40,021 nt of DNA from Ornatilinea sp. (GCA_018433975.1 JAHDQE010000100.1:1-40021); one strand, 5' to 3'. Counted from the stretch's first letter, positions 7,741 through 16,855 are shown. Made by a program: numbers and translations. The notes: a model not told the origin generated them from the sequence alone.

Positions 7741-9147
7741 ATGTCTGTTCAAAATGATGCACAAAAAGAGCAAGAAAAGTTAATCAACCCTGCGGTGCTT
7801 CAACGCACCGGGTTTGCGACTGCGCTGGGCGCGGTATTCGCAACTATTGGATCCGCAGTTGGCCTTGGCAATATCTGGAAATTTCCATATCTGGCCGGGG
7901 CGAACGGTGGAGCCGCATTTATCATTGTCTATCTGATCAGCACACTGATGGTTGGGCTCCCGGTTATGGTGGCAGAGATTATGATGGGGCGCGAGGCCAG
8001 AGCCAACGCCATCGAGACCATGCGGAAACTCTCTCCCTCCAAATCACAGCCGTGGTGGCTGATTGGTGTTTCCGGAGCACTAGCCGCTTTTTTGATCATG
8101 GCTTTCTACACGGAAGTGTCCGGATGGGTCTTCGCTTATGTGTTCAAATCGATCTCCGGCAGTCTGCTTTCGACCGACCCGGAAGTGACCTCGCAGGCTT
8201 ATGCCAGTCTGGTTACCAGCCCCTTTCAGTCACTTTTGTGGCAGTGGATTGTGCTAGCGCTGATGAGCCTGATCATCATCCGCGGCGTGTCAAAAGGAAT
8301 CGAGGCAACCACAAAACGGCTGCTGCCGCTGCTGTTAGTTTTGCTGGTCATCATTGATGTCCGCAGCTTGACCCTGCCAGGGGCAAGTGAAGGTTTGAGA
8401 TTCCTGTTCAACCCCGATTTTTCCAAATTAACCGGTGCAGCAATCCTGACGGCCGTGGGACTGGCATTTTTCAAACTCTCGGTGGGTATGGGCACGATGA
8501 CAACTTATGGGAGTTACTGGAAGGACAATCAAAATATCCCCTCAACAACGGCGCGGGTGATGTTATCGGATCTGGCAGTCTCCATGCTGGCCGGCCTGGC
8601 TATTTTCCCGGCTGTTTTTGCATTTGGGTTTGAGCCGAGCGCCGGACCATCGCTGCTGTTCATCACCATTCCCTCCGTGTTTGCCTCCATGCCGCTGGGC
8701 AATATCTTCATGGTGCTGTTTTTCCTGCTGACTTCCTTTGCAGCAACCGGCGCGATGCTGTCCCTGTTTGAGGTCCCGGTGGCCTTTTTGGCGGAAAGCA
8801 CCAAAATGGGTCGGGTCAAAGCCACGGTCGTTACCGCAGTTCTGCTGGCATTGATCGGTTCGACCGCGGCCCTATCCTCCAGCACAATGGCGGATTTCAC
8901 TATTTTTGGCAAAACGATGTTTGATCTGTATGATTTTGTATCGTCCAACCTGCTGCTGCCAATTGGTGGTTTGTTCATCTCGATCTTTGCCGGATGGTTC
9001 TGGGGAGCGGATAATATCCGTAAGGCATTGAGCAATCACGGCATGTTGAAGAACGATCTGGTCGTCACAGGCCTGATTGTAATCATTAAATTTGTAACCC
9101 CAATTCTGTTGATTGTTGTTCTTCTGAATGGGCTGGGTATTGTCTAA
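7741..9147 (+). CDS. Sodium-dependent transporter, NSS (SNF) family
   Basis: The 468-residue polytopic protein carries the TM1 signature of the neurotransmitter:sodium symporter family. GLGNIWKFPYLAGANGGAAF is at residues 41-60, including the unwound-helix residues that bind substrate and Na+. The length and the TM11-like end match short bacterial members such as MhsT and Tyt1. It should import an amino acid with sodium across the cytoplasmic membrane; the substrate cannot be told from sequence. An AAGGGATA ribosome site precedes the ATG. Transcription appears to start at a strong promoter about 200 bases upstream, with a possible attenuator in the leader. It converges with the threonine operon and shares a bidirectional terminator with it. 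Confidence 0.92.
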   Translation: MSVQNDAQKEQEKLINPAVLQRTGFATALGAVFATIGSAVGLGNIWKFPYLAGANGGAAFIIVYLISTLMVGLPVMVAEIMMGREARANAIETMRKLSPSKSQPWWLIGVSGALAAFLIMAFYTEVSGWVFAYVFKSISGSLLSTDPEVTSQAYASLVTSPFQSLLWQWIVLALMSLIIIRGVSKGIEATTKRLLPLLLVLLVIIDVRSLTLPGASEGLRFLFNPDFSKLTGAAILTAVGLAFFKLSVGMGTMTTYGSYWKDNQNIPSTTARVMLSDLAVSMLAGLAIFPAVFAFGFEPSAGPSLLFITIPSVFASMPLGNIFMVLFFLLTSFAATGAMLSLFEVPVAFLAESTKMGRVKATVVTAVLLALIGSTAALSSSTMADFTIFGKTMFDLYDFVSSNLLLPIGGLFISIFAGWFWGADNIRKALSNHGMLKNDLVVTGLIVIIKFVTPILLIVVLLNGLGIV

Positions 9148-9173
9148 GACTTTGTGAAATTGTTTTTGAGAAT

Positions 9174-9211
9174 AATATCCCCGGAAAATTAAAAAGCTTT
9201 CCGGGGATATT
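9174..9211. terminator. Bidirectional terminator between symporter and thrC
   Basis: A perfect 14-bp stem (AATATCCCCGGAAA, 9174-9187, with its complement at 9198-9211) has a 10-base loop. It is followed by TGTTTATTTT on the plus strand and by a T-rich run on the minus strand. It lies between two convergent genes. Confidence 0.85.
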
Positions 9212-9230
9212 GTTTATTTTGAAAATGGTT

Positions 9231-10568
9231 TTAGAACCGTGCTGCCAGGTGCAGTTTATCGATCGCGTTTACTACTGCGTCGTATGAGGCGGGCAATTCC
9301 AGCGGGGGATTTGCGTAGCGGCTGGTGACTTCCTGAAGCTGCTGCTGGTGGTATTGAACTTTGAATTCAGAGAATTTCAAGCCGTGCGCAGTGGAAATAA
9401 CCACCACGCGTTCGTTCTTTTTGATGATGCCCTGATCGAGGAGCCGGATCAGCGCGCCCAGGGCGACACCGGTATGCGGGCAGCAGTACAGGCCGGTGCG
9501 GTCGGCGCGGGCAGCGGCATTTGCCAGCTCGTCTTCGGTGACCTGTTCTACCACACCATCAAAGGCTTTCAGGATGCGCACGGCGCGGTCGTAGCTGACC
9601 GGATTGCCGATCTGGATGGCACTGGCAAGGGTCTTCCTGGCCTGGACGGGCTGAAACTCCTTGTAATCATTTTTAAAGCTCAGGTAAAGCGGATTGGCAT
9701 TCGCAGATTGAGCACAGGCAATGCGCGGCAGGTGGTCAATCAGTCCCAGTTCTTTCATCATCAACAATCCCTTGCCCAGGGCGCTGACATTGCCTAGGTT
9801 GCCGGAAGGAAGGATGATCCAGTCCGGTACTTCCCATTCAAGCTGCTGGATGATCTCAATCCCGACGGTTTTCTGCCCCTCAATGCGCAGGGAATTCATC
9901 GAATTCGCTAGATAAATGGAGGGGTCTTCGGTGAGCTCCTGCACGATCCGCATACAGCCATCGAAATCGGTGTCGAGGGACATGACGGTTGCGCCATTGG
10001 CGATGGGCTGGATAAGTTGGGCGGTGGAAACCTTAGCCCGCGGCAGAAGAATAACGGCGGGGATGCCGGATGCTGCTGCATAGGCTGCCAGGGCAGCGGA
10101 AGTATCCCCGGTTGAAGCACAGGCAATGGCCCGGATCGGTTTTCCCTCGGCGATCATTTGTTTGACTACCGAGACCAGCACGGTCATTCCAAGGTCCTTG
10201 AAAGAGCCGGTATGGCTGTTGCCGCACAGCTTCAGCCACAGGTCGGGGAGGCCGATCTGTTCGCCGAAACGGTGGGCGTTGTAGATGTTGGAGTTTCCTT
10301 CATACATGGAGACAATATTCTCATCTCTGACCAGTGGAGCAATCCATTCCTTTTTACCCCACACGCCACTGCCAAACGGGAAGTTTTTGGAGTGGGTCCG
10401 TTGATCAAAAAGCTGTTTCCATTCTTCTGCGCTGCGATCCTTCAACGCTTCGATATCGTGTTCCACTTCCAACAGGCCACCGCAATCTTCGCAGCGATAG
10501 ATCACGTCAAAGATTGAATAGCGTTCGGACCGGTCGCGGATGCATTCATACCAGCAGTTATATGCCAT
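9231..10568 (-). CDS. thrC: Threonine synthase
   Basis: The 445-residue PLP enzyme converts O-phosphohomoserine to threonine. The PLP lysine is Lys124 in NSHTGSFKDLG. A glycine-rich phosphate loop appears as SGNLGNVSALGKG, and ACASTGDTSAALAAYAA is a further typical segment. The N-terminus has a small cysteine cluster (CWYEC at 5-9 and YRCEDCGG at 24-31) like that of many bacterial and archaeal threonine synthases, possibly a zinc ribbon. It is the last gene of hom-lysC-asd-HAD-thrC and overlaps the HAD gene by 11 bases. Identification is firm from motif and operon. Confidence 0.93.
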   Translation of the reverse strand: MAYNCWYECIRDRSERYSIFDVIYRCEDCGGLLEVEHDIEALKDRSAEEWKQLFDQRTHSKNFPFGSGVWGKKEWIAPLVRDENIVSMYEGNSNIYNAHRFGEQIGLPDLWLKLCGNSHTGSFKDLGMTVLVSVVKQMIAEGKPIRAIACASTGDTSAALAAYAAASGIPAVILLPRAKVSTAQLIQPIANGATVMSLDTDFDGCMRIVQELTEDPSIYLANSMNSLRIEGQKTVGIEIIQQLEWEVPDWIILPSGNLGNVSALGKGLLMMKELGLIDHLPRIACAQSANANPLYLSFKNDYKEFQPVQARKTLASAIQIGNPVSYDRAVRILKAFDGVVEQVTEDELANAAARADRTGLYCCPHTGVALGALIRLLDQGIIKKNERVVVISTAHGLKFSEFKVQYHQQQLQEVTSRYANPPLELPASYDAVVNAIDKLHLAARF

Positions 10569-11700
10569 TGTCTTCTCCTATCCCATGTGTGGCTACCCGA
10601 TGAACGGGTAAGTATCCCTGAGCACTCAGTTCCTGAGAGGGCAGGGTGGCTTCATCCGGTTTATCAGAGAGCCCGAATAACAAAGCTCCCTGTTCTTTCC
10701 AGCGGTTGGCAAGCCTGCGGATTTCCTCGGTGATGACAATTTCTTGAGACAGGATTTCCTCCACGGAGGCCGTGTCCGACAGGTGGCCCATGTGTTCGAC
10801 GGTACGTTTGAACTCGTTGTAGCGGAAGGTTTTGAAAGGTGTGGGGTCCCCGGATTGAACGCGGGTGAACACCTTTTGATGAATGTCGCGAACTTTTGGG
10901 GGGAGCGAAGTACTTTTTTCCTCTACATAGATCAGGAAATCTTCAAACCTGGAATTCTTCCCCGCACGTACTGATGCGGTCAGATCCTGTAAGGAGATCA
11001 GACCGCTGCTGATAATCAGACAGATGTAAACCAGATAATCCTGATTATCGGCCGTGAAAGGATGAAACTCGATCTGGTTGAGTTCATGGTAAGCTGCCTG
11101 GAATTGATCCGGGTTGTAATCGCTGCCCAGAGCGTCCCGCAGGGTATCTTCTGCGGCGTTCAGTCTTTTTGCATCGATAACCCGGTCGTTGCGCCCGCGG
11201 GCTCCCAGCAGAGTCTTATCCAGATCAAACAGAATGGCCGTGCTTTCATCTACATGGAAATCTTGTTCTGCCAGGAAAGCTTCAAACTGTTCAATGGCCT
11301 TCCAGCGATTGGCGGAATAGATGGTTTTGTCATTTTGCCGTTCAAGGTCAATTTTCAGCGGCTCTGGACGATCCGCTCCGATGAAGGCGATCCCTTTCCA
11401 ATCCGACGCGCGGCAGATGTTCAGAAAGGCCTGTCCATCGTTCATCCGGGTATCGCCTACATAAATGACCCGGCGGATGGATGCGTTTGACAGAGTGAGT
11501 TCGCGAGCTGCCCGAACGATTTCGGCAATCACTGCGCCGTATTCCGGCATGGATTTACGCGGCAGGAAATTCTCCGGGAAGTTTAGCTTTTGGCGAAGGT
11601 GCGGCAGCCCGGGAAGGCGGGAATCAAATGGGAGCAGGTTGCGGAACACAATTTGATCTCCCAGAAACTCGCTAACCGAAGTTCGCCCATAATTTTTCAT
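10558..11700 (-). CDS. HAD-superfamily protein in the threonine operon
   Basis: The 380-residue protein has HAD motifs in unusual order. A motif-IV-like VGDTRMNDG comes first (81-89). Motif I, ILFDLDKTLLG, follows at 156-166, with Asp159 as nucleophile and Asp161. A motif-II-like GLSDKPDEA comes late (343-351). The middle and C-terminal parts are helical, like a cap. It starts with a 4-base overlap on asd and ends 11 bases into thrC, so it is made together with the threonine enzymes. No homoserine kinase gene is present in the operon. Phosphatase or phosphotransfer activity is expected from the family. A role in the homoserine phosphorylation step, as for the HAD protein ThrH, is speculation from context. 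Confidence 0.8.
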   Translation of the reverse strand: MKNYGRTSVSEFLGDQIVFRNLLPFDSRLPGLPHLRQKLNFPENFLPRKSMPEYGAVIAEIVRAARELTLSNASIRRVIYVGDTRMNDGQAFLNICRASDWKGIAFIGADRPEPLKIDLERQNDKTIYSANRWKAIEQFEAFLAEQDFHVDESTAILFDLDKTLLGARGRNDRVIDAKRLNAAEDTLRDALGSDYNPDQFQAAYHELNQIEFHPFTADNQDYLVYICLIISSGLISLQDLTASVRAGKNSRFEDFLIYVEEKSTSLPPKVRDIHQKVFTRVQSGDPTPFKTFRYNEFKRTVEHMGHLSDTASVEEILSQEIVITEEIRRLANRWKEQGALLFGLSDKPDEATLPSQELSAQGYLPVHRVATHGIGEDNGI

Positions 11701-12746
11701 GAGATATACCCTCCGGATACCAGCAGTTCCGCGTTCAATACCGAGCCGCCTGCAGCACCGCGGATGGCGTTATGGATGACGGAAACCAGTTTCAGATCAA
11801 AGATGGGGCATGGGCGAACACGGCCTACGGTAGCCACCATGCCGTTTTGGGTGTCGCGATCGCGTCGGGGCTGCGGGCGATCCGGCTCGCTGCGTACGAT
11901 GATCGGTCTGGGCGGAGCGCTGGGAAGATCCCAGGCGATTTCCGGCCCCCGGTAGTTTTTTAGAACTTCAATTGCTTCTTCAACCGATGGTTTTTTCTCA
12001 AACTCAATGGAAAGACAAACGGTATGTCCATGCTGGATGGGTCCGCGGTTAGCCTGGGCGCTGATCTTCATGCTGGCCGGGATGCGCTCCTGGGCGGTTA
12101 CCTTCCCTAACAGCAAAAGGCTTTCGGTCTCAATCTTTTCTTCTTCACCGTTGATGTATGGAATGAGGTTATCGGACATATCGATGAAGGCTAAACCGGG
12201 GTAGCCCGCGCCGGAGATAGCCTGAATGCTGGTGGCAAAGAAGCGGGTGATGTTGAAAGCCTGATCGAGGGGTTTGAGCGGCATGACAGCTCCGGTGGTG
12301 GTGCAGTTCGGGCTGGTTACAATCAGACCTTTCCAGCCTCGCTTCGCGGTCTGCCACTCGACCATTTTAATATGATCTCCGTTTACCTCGGGGATGATTA
12401 CCGGGACATCCGGATCTTTGCGGAAAGCAGAGGCGTTGGAGCAAACTGCATAGCCGGCCTCGGCAAAGAGCGGTTCCGCTTCGCGGGCAATGGGAGAAGG
12501 CAGCGCTGAGAAAACCAGGCGCGCCGGGAGATCAGGTTTTAACGGCTGGACGATCTGGTCCAACAGCTCATCCGGCGGATCACCTTCCAGCACCCAGTTG
12601 CAGGCTTCGCGATAGGTCCGGCCAGCGCTGCGCTCGGAGGCGACCAGGGCGGTAATCTCAAACCAGGGATGATTCTGCAATAACTGGACAAAGCGCTGGC
12701 CGACAATGCCGGTTGCGCCCAGGATGGCAACAGGGATTTTTGTCAT
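11697..12746 (-). CDS. asd: Aspartate-semialdehyde dehydrogenase, archaeal/fungal type
   Basis: The 349-residue enzyme reduces aspartyl phosphate to aspartate semialdehyde with NADPH. The Rossmann motif GATGIVGQRF lies at 10-19. The catalytic cysteine is Cys148 in SPNCTTTG, and ISGAGYPG and RGPIQHGHT complete the active site. The PEVNGDH segment (119-125) and overall pattern match the archaeal/fungal branch rather than the E. coli type. It overlaps lysC by 4 bases and the HAD gene by 4 bases, supporting tight operon coupling. Confidence 0.93.
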   Translation of the reverse strand: MTKIPVAILGATGIVGQRFVQLLQNHPWFEITALVASERSAGRTYREACNWVLEGDPPDELLDQIVQPLKPDLPARLVFSALPSPIAREAEPLFAEAGYAVCSNASAFRKDPDVPVIIPEVNGDHIKMVEWQTAKRGWKGLIVTSPNCTTTGAVMPLKPLDQAFNITRFFATSIQAISGAGYPGLAFIDMSDNLIPYINGEEEKIETESLLLLGKVTAQERIPASMKISAQANRGPIQHGHTVCLSIEFEKKPSVEEAIEVLKNYRGPEIAWDLPSAPPRPIIVRSEPDRPQPRRDRDTQNGMVATVGRVRPCPIFDLKLVSVIHNAIRGAAGGSVLNAELLVSGGYIS

Positions 12747-14167
12747 GATTCACTTCCTTTTTCATTTTCGATAACTTCGCGATGGATTTGCTGGATGGCA
12801 TGATCCGCATCTTCAGCGGAAACTACCATAGAAATACTGTATTCAGAGGAACCTTGAGCGATAGCAATCACATTGATCTGGGAGCGGCCCAGAGCGCCAA
12901 AGACACGGGCCGATACGCCGGGAGTTTCCCGCATGCCAGCTCCAATCACCGTTAAGATGACCATGTTGTCCTGTGCCCAAATACGGTCGATATCCTTGCG
13001 CATCAATTCCAGGGCCATTTCCTCTTCCAGAGAACGAATTACCTCGGGGGAATTCTCGGTCGGAATGACAAAGCAGATGGATTGCTCGGAGGAAGACTGG
13101 GAGATCATCAACACGCTGGTGCCCTGGCGTGCTACCGCGGAAAAAGTGCGGGCTGCAATGCCCGGCACGCCCAGCATGCCCCGTCCGGCAACCGTAATCA
13201 TACTCAAATCCCGGATGGTGGTGATGGCGGTTACTTTTCCCGGGGCCGAGCTCGGGTTCTGGCTGATGCGGGTCCCGGGATGGGATGGATTGAAAGTGTT
13301 TTTGACCCACAGAGGAATATTCCGTTCGATGATCGGGCGGATCGTCTTGGGGTGGAGTACTTTCGCTCCAAAATAAGCCAGTTCTCCTACTTCGCTAAAA
13401 GAAAGTTCAGGAATCACGCGGGCGCTGGGTACGATGCGGGGGTCGGCGGACATGACCCCGTCTACGTCGGTCCAGGTCCATACCTCATCGGCATCAAGCG
13501 CGTCTCCCAGGATGGAGGAAGTGTAGTCGCTGCCTCCGCGTCCCAGGGTGGTGGTGATCCCCTCTTCATTGGCACTGATAAAGCCGGTTACCACAGCGAC
13601 GATGCCTTTCTCCAGGAGCGGAACCAGATTCTGCTGCACTTTTGTGCGGGTGGCTTCCATCAATGGATGGGCATTTTGGAAGTTGCTGTCGGTCACAATC
13701 AATTGGGTGGCATTCATGGGCTGGCTGGAAACGCCGCACTGGTTTAGCAGTGCGGAGAAGATGCGGGCGTTCATGCGTTCTCCGAGGGAAGAGATCGTAT
13801 CCAGCCCGCGGGGGGTAATCTCGCCCAATACATGTACGCTGCTGCAAATCGCGGTGAGCTCATTAATATGCTGTTCAATCATCCCGGTGAGGTCGGAGCC
13901 TTTGGAAGGATTGGTAATTAAACTATCCAGAACCTTCAGGTGCTTGAAGCGCAGTTCGCTGATCAGGCGGGTGTAAGTATCTTCATCTCCGCGGGTCGCG
14001 GCCTGTGCACACTGCAAGAGGGTGTTGGTTACTCCGCTCATTGCGGATACAACGACGACCACACCATCCCAATGGGCGGCCTGGTCCTTTACGATGTTTG
14101 CCGCTTGAGTGAGGGCCTGCACACTTCCAACTGAAGTACCGCCAAATTTCATAACCAGGTTTTTCAT
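12743..14167 (-). CDS. lysC: Aspartate kinase with two ACT domains
   Basis: The 474-residue enzyme phosphorylates aspartate, the first step toward threonine, methionine and lysine. The kinase domain opens with MKFGGTSVGS (6-15) and includes GRGGSDYTSS in the middle. Two ACT domains at the C-terminus (about 315-385 and 395-465) are the usual feedback-binding sites for lysine or threonine. I chose the ATG at 14167 because it follows the hom stop by four bases, has an AGGAG site and begins at the conserved MKNLVMKFGG. An upstream ATG at 14305 would add 46 unrelated residues inside hom. It overlaps asd by 4 bases. Confidence 0.93.
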   Translation of the reverse strand: MKNLVMKFGGTSVGSVQALTQAANIVKDQAAHWDGVVVVVSAMSGVTNTLLQCAQAATRGDEDTYTRLISELRFKHLKVLDSLITNPSKGSDLTGMIEQHINELTAICSSVHVLGEITPRGLDTISSLGERMNARIFSALLNQCGVSSQPMNATQLIVTDSNFQNAHPLMEATRTKVQQNLVPLLEKGIVAVVTGFISANEEGITTTLGRGGSDYTSSILGDALDADEVWTWTDVDGVMSADPRIVPSARVIPELSFSEVGELAYFGAKVLHPKTIRPIIERNIPLWVKNTFNPSHPGTRISQNPSSAPGKVTAITTIRDLSMITVAGRGMLGVPGIAARTFSAVARQGTSVLMISQSSSEQSICFVIPTENSPEVIRSLEEEMALELMRKDIDRIWAQDNMVILTVIGAGMRETPGVSARVFGALGRSQINVIAIAQGSSEYSISMVVSAEDADHAIQQIHREVIENEKGSES

Positions 14168-14171
14168 GAGC

Positions 14172-15254
14172 TCAACTCCTGCGGTGAGATTCGCGTGCCA
14201 ACTGGAGGATATCCCCAAAGACGCCGGCCGCCGTGACTTCAATTCCCGCTCCGGGCCCGGAAATGACCAGCGGGGAAGCTGAATAGCGATTGGTCTGGAA
14301 AGCAATGTAATTGTCGGGGCCCTTCAGCGAGCCAAGCGGGCTTGCCTTGTTTGCCAGATCCAGACCCACCTGAATACCCTCCGGAGTGATCCGGGCGGTA
14401 TAGCGAGGGGCTTTTTGTTCAGCGGTTGCCCAGTTGACCAGACCGGCATACTGTGCGTCCTCCTGGTCAGCAAGCTGGAGAAACTCTTCAACAGAAACCT
14501 TTTCCAGTTCCGTAGGATACAGCGGCTCAATGGATAAATCCGAAAGTTCTGCGGGGATTCCGGCTGTACGGGAGAGGATGACCGCTTTTCTCGCTACATC
14601 CATGCCGCTCAGATCCTGGCGCGGGTCGGGTTCGGTATAGCCGAGGGATCTGGCATCTTTTACAGCTTGGCTGTATGGAAGGCCTTCTTCCAGGCAGGAA
14701 CACAGATAGCCCAGTGTCCCGCTCAAACAACCCACGATGGATTCCAGACTGTCACCCGTACTCAGCAGATACTTGAGTGTGGCGATGACTGGAAGCCCTG
14801 CACCAACGGTGGACTCATATTTGATATTGGGATACGTAAATAATTTTTGGGTCTCTGCCCAGGGGCCACACAAAGGGATTTTATTTGCCAGGACAATCCC
14901 GGAACCGACTTCAACCGCACGGAGGAGCCGGGCAGTGGTGTGCGGTGAGGCCGTGGTATCCACCAGAATATCGCCTGGTTTCAATAAACGATCGATGCTG
15001 TCTACCGAATGCGTTGAGTCCATTATTTCCAGAGACTGGCCCTGTCCCTTGTGGGTCAGAGCCGATTGAATTTGCGTGGCAGTCAACCCTTCATCACGGT
15101 AAAGAAGTGCGCGGCTGTCGGACAGCCCAACAATATGGAGATTCATGCCGTGTTTATTGAGCAAGTCCCTGGCCGATAAAATCTGCCTGACCAGCGCCTG
15201 CCCGACCTTGCCGAATCCCAGTACAAAAAGATTAATTGCGTTTTGATTTTTCAT
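14172..15254 (-). CDS. hom: Homoserine dehydrogenase (no ACT domain)
   Basis: The 360-residue enzyme reduces aspartate semialdehyde to homoserine. The NAD(P)-binding loop GFGKVG is at 13-18. The catalytic region shows LANK (122-125), YESTVGAGLP (146-155), SGTLGYL (178-184) and EPDPRQDLSGMDVARK (208-223), with Asp219 and Lys223 in the catalytic positions. It ends without a C-terminal ACT domain, so feedback control, if any, probably lies in the kinase. It is the first biosynthetic gene of the threonine operon and is preceded by a 156-base structured leader after a threonine-rich tail. The ribosome site is weak (GGATCGCAC). Confidence 0.92.
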   Translation of the reverse strand: MKNQNAINLFVLGFGKVGQALVRQILSARDLLNKHGMNLHIVGLSDSRALLYRDEGLTATQIQSALTHKGQGQSLEIMDSTHSVDSIDRLLKPGDILVDTTASPHTTARLLRAVEVGSGIVLANKIPLCGPWAETQKLFTYPNIKYESTVGAGLPVIATLKYLLSTGDSLESIVGCLSGTLGYLCSCLEEGLPYSQAVKDARSLGYTEPDPRQDLSGMDVARKAVILSRTAGIPAELSDLSIEPLYPTELEKVSVEEFLQLADQEDAQYAGLVNWATAEQKAPRYTARITPEGIQVGLDLANKASPLGSLKGPDNYIAFQTNRYSASPLVISGPGAGIEVTAAGVFGDILQLARESHRRS

Positions 15255-15328
15255 GTGCGATCCATTCCCAATAAACTCAAAATTTTGTAAAGAAATTAAT
15301 GAACAATGATTTTACAGTTTTCAATTCT

Positions 15329-15393
15329 CAGATAAAGGGGGAGATAGGATCGCGGCGTTTGAGCGCCTGACCTTGAAGTTCCCCCTTGATCTG
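15329..15393 (-). promoter_or_regulatory. Structured leader upstream of hom
   Basis: Between the Thr-rich gene end (15411) and hom (15254), 13 of 14 positions pair between 15329-15342 and 15380-15393. This gives a stable stem around AAGGGGGA / TCCCCCTT. An inner GGCG/CGCC hairpin lies at 15354-15367. There is no clear T-run after it, so it is not a textbook terminator. Its position fits a role in hom expression. Confidence 0.5.
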
Positions 15394-15410
15394 TGTCAGA
15401 CCAAACGGGA

Positions 15411-16046
15411 TTAGCCGGTAGTAGTACCGGTAGTCGTAGTAGTGGTGGTGAATGTAGTGGGGTAAGAAAAGGTTACTTTAGCCGAAGCCAGGCGCATGTA
15501 CTGTTTCAGTGCATCTTTGATTTCATCCATGCGGATAAAATTCATGTCAAATGCCTGCCAGAGAAAGACCCAACCGCCAATCAGGCAGCCTTCACGGAGG
15601 AAATTGACCATGAAATTTTCTGCTGTTATTCTGCTCAGTAACGCTGAACAGGTGATAAAGAAAAATGACATCAACACGTATTTACCCATTCTGGAACGTG
15701 AACGCCGAATCTTCTCTTGTTCGATGTTCACAATGTAATCAAAGTAGTGCTTAAAGCCCTGTTGAATTTCTTGTTCAAGTTTATCATCTTTTTGGCAATT
15801 GCCAATATTAATTTCCAATTTTACCGCATATTTCAGAGGAATGTCATTGGAACAGGTGTTTAGAAAGTCAATTACGTCGGGTGAAAGATCCCGAATGGAA
15901 AATGGAGTCGGATCCAGGACGTTGAAGAGGGAGAAGTAATCTTCAACGGAAATCCGGATGGTGAAAGAGTTATTTTCAGAGTCGTAGGGATAAGCATTTT
16001 TGAGATAAGCCAATGTGCGATTGCTTGCGCCGTGATCTCTGAACAT
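15411..16046 (-). CDS. Two-helix membrane protein with threonine-run C-terminus
   Basis: The 211-residue protein has a soluble N-terminal part of about 120 residues, a basic stretch (RRSRSRMGK) and two hydrophobic helices. It then has a short helix and a C-terminal tail in which 12 of the last 15 residues are threonine, encoded by ACC, ACT, ACG and ACA codons. I chose the ATG at 16046 because AGGTGAT lies just upstream; a GTG at 16055 is the alternative. It follows the second plsC by about 20 bases and precedes hom by 156 bases. I do not recognise the family. The threonine run next to a threonine operon is the striking feature. Confidence 0.75.
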   Translation of the reverse strand: MFRDHGASNRTLAYLKNAYPYDSENNSFTIRISVEDYFSLFNVLDPTPFSIRDLSPDVIDFLNTCSNDIPLKYAVKLEINIGNCQKDDKLEQEIQQGFKHYFDYIVNIEQEKIRRSRSRMGKYVLMSFFFITCSALLSRITAENFMVNFLREGCLIGGWVFLWQAFDMNFIRMDEIKDALKQYMRLASAKVTFSYPTTFTTTTTTTGTTTG

Positions 16047-16066
16047 GATTATCACCTGATTGTTAA

Positions 16067-16774
16067 TTAAGATAGAGCTTGTTTGAGGCTGCTGACTGTT
16101 CCGGGCTCGAATTCCAGGTAAGTTTCTGTGGCCCGGGAGAGATCGGCGTATATTCCCCGATAAGCCGGGGGCAGAAGGGCCGCGATCTGGTACATGATCT
16201 CATCCGTCATCTGCTGACGAACATCGTGTGAAAGTCTCTGGTCACCGGCAATAAGCCGAAAAGGTGTACCAATGCGGATTTTGTAATCGGTTCGTTTTAA
16301 CCGCCGGATATTCTGGCTGAAATTTTCATGACCAAAAGCGGCCATTGGGATGATAGGGGCGCCTGAACGGAGGGCGAGGATTACTACGCCCGGGTGTCCC
16401 TGTTGGAGACGGCCGTCTTTGCTGCGGGTGCCTTCGGGGGCAACGGCAAGGATTTTCTCCTGCTTTAAAGCTTCTTCTGCCCGCCGAAAAGCTTCCCGAT
16501 CTACTTCTCCACGCGTAATTGGAATAATATCCCAAAGGGTGAATAGAAATTTATAGAAACGACTGTCCCAATTTTCAATTTTGGAGAAACCCGTGATGGG
16601 GCGGGGAGCAAGCCGCAGGATATTAATCGGGACTTCCAGAAAATTGATATGGTTGGCTACTGCAATTAATGGACCCTTTGGAGGAACTTTTTTCAGCTCG
16701 TCATCCTCAATCCGGCAGCCAATGCTCGTCAGTAGATATAAAATAGCATTTGTGAGAAATTTAATAATCTTCAT
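16067..16774 (-). CDS. plsC: Second PlsC-like acyltransferase
   Basis: The 235-residue protein is a paralogue of the one at 4711-5409, alignable along most of its length. Shared features are the N-terminal hydrophobic segment, the RPITGFSK and LWDIIPI segments, and EGTRSKDG. Motif I reads NHINFLE (41-47), again with Glu replacing the usual Asp of HX4D. It should transfer acyl chains to a lysophospholipid or similar acceptor at the membrane. It lies 20 bases ahead of the Thr-tail membrane protein and after the C39-like lipoprotein. Two copies in one region may mean different acceptors. Confidence 0.87.
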   Translation of the reverse strand: MKIIKFLTNAILYLLTSIGCRIEDDELKKVPPKGPLIAVANHINFLEVPINILRLAPRPITGFSKIENWDSRFYKFLFTLWDIIPITRGEVDREAFRRAEEALKQEKILAVAPEGTRSKDGRLQQGHPGVVILALRSGAPIIPMAAFGHENFSQNIRRLKRTDYKIRIGTPFRLIAGDQRLSHDVRQQMTDEIMYQIAALLPPAYRGIYADLSRATETYLEFEPGTVSSLKQALS

Positions 16775-16855
16775 ATTCTTTTTTTGTATGGTGAATCGTA
16801 AGAAACACGATTTAGTATATCCGAAGTTTACTCAAAAAGTATCGGGTTGTACTTT

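Noticed and set aside
14168..14305. Longer start for aspartate kinase at 14305
   Set aside because: It adds 46 residues unrelated to the family inside hom. The ATG at 14167 has a ribosome site and starts at the conserved kinase motif.
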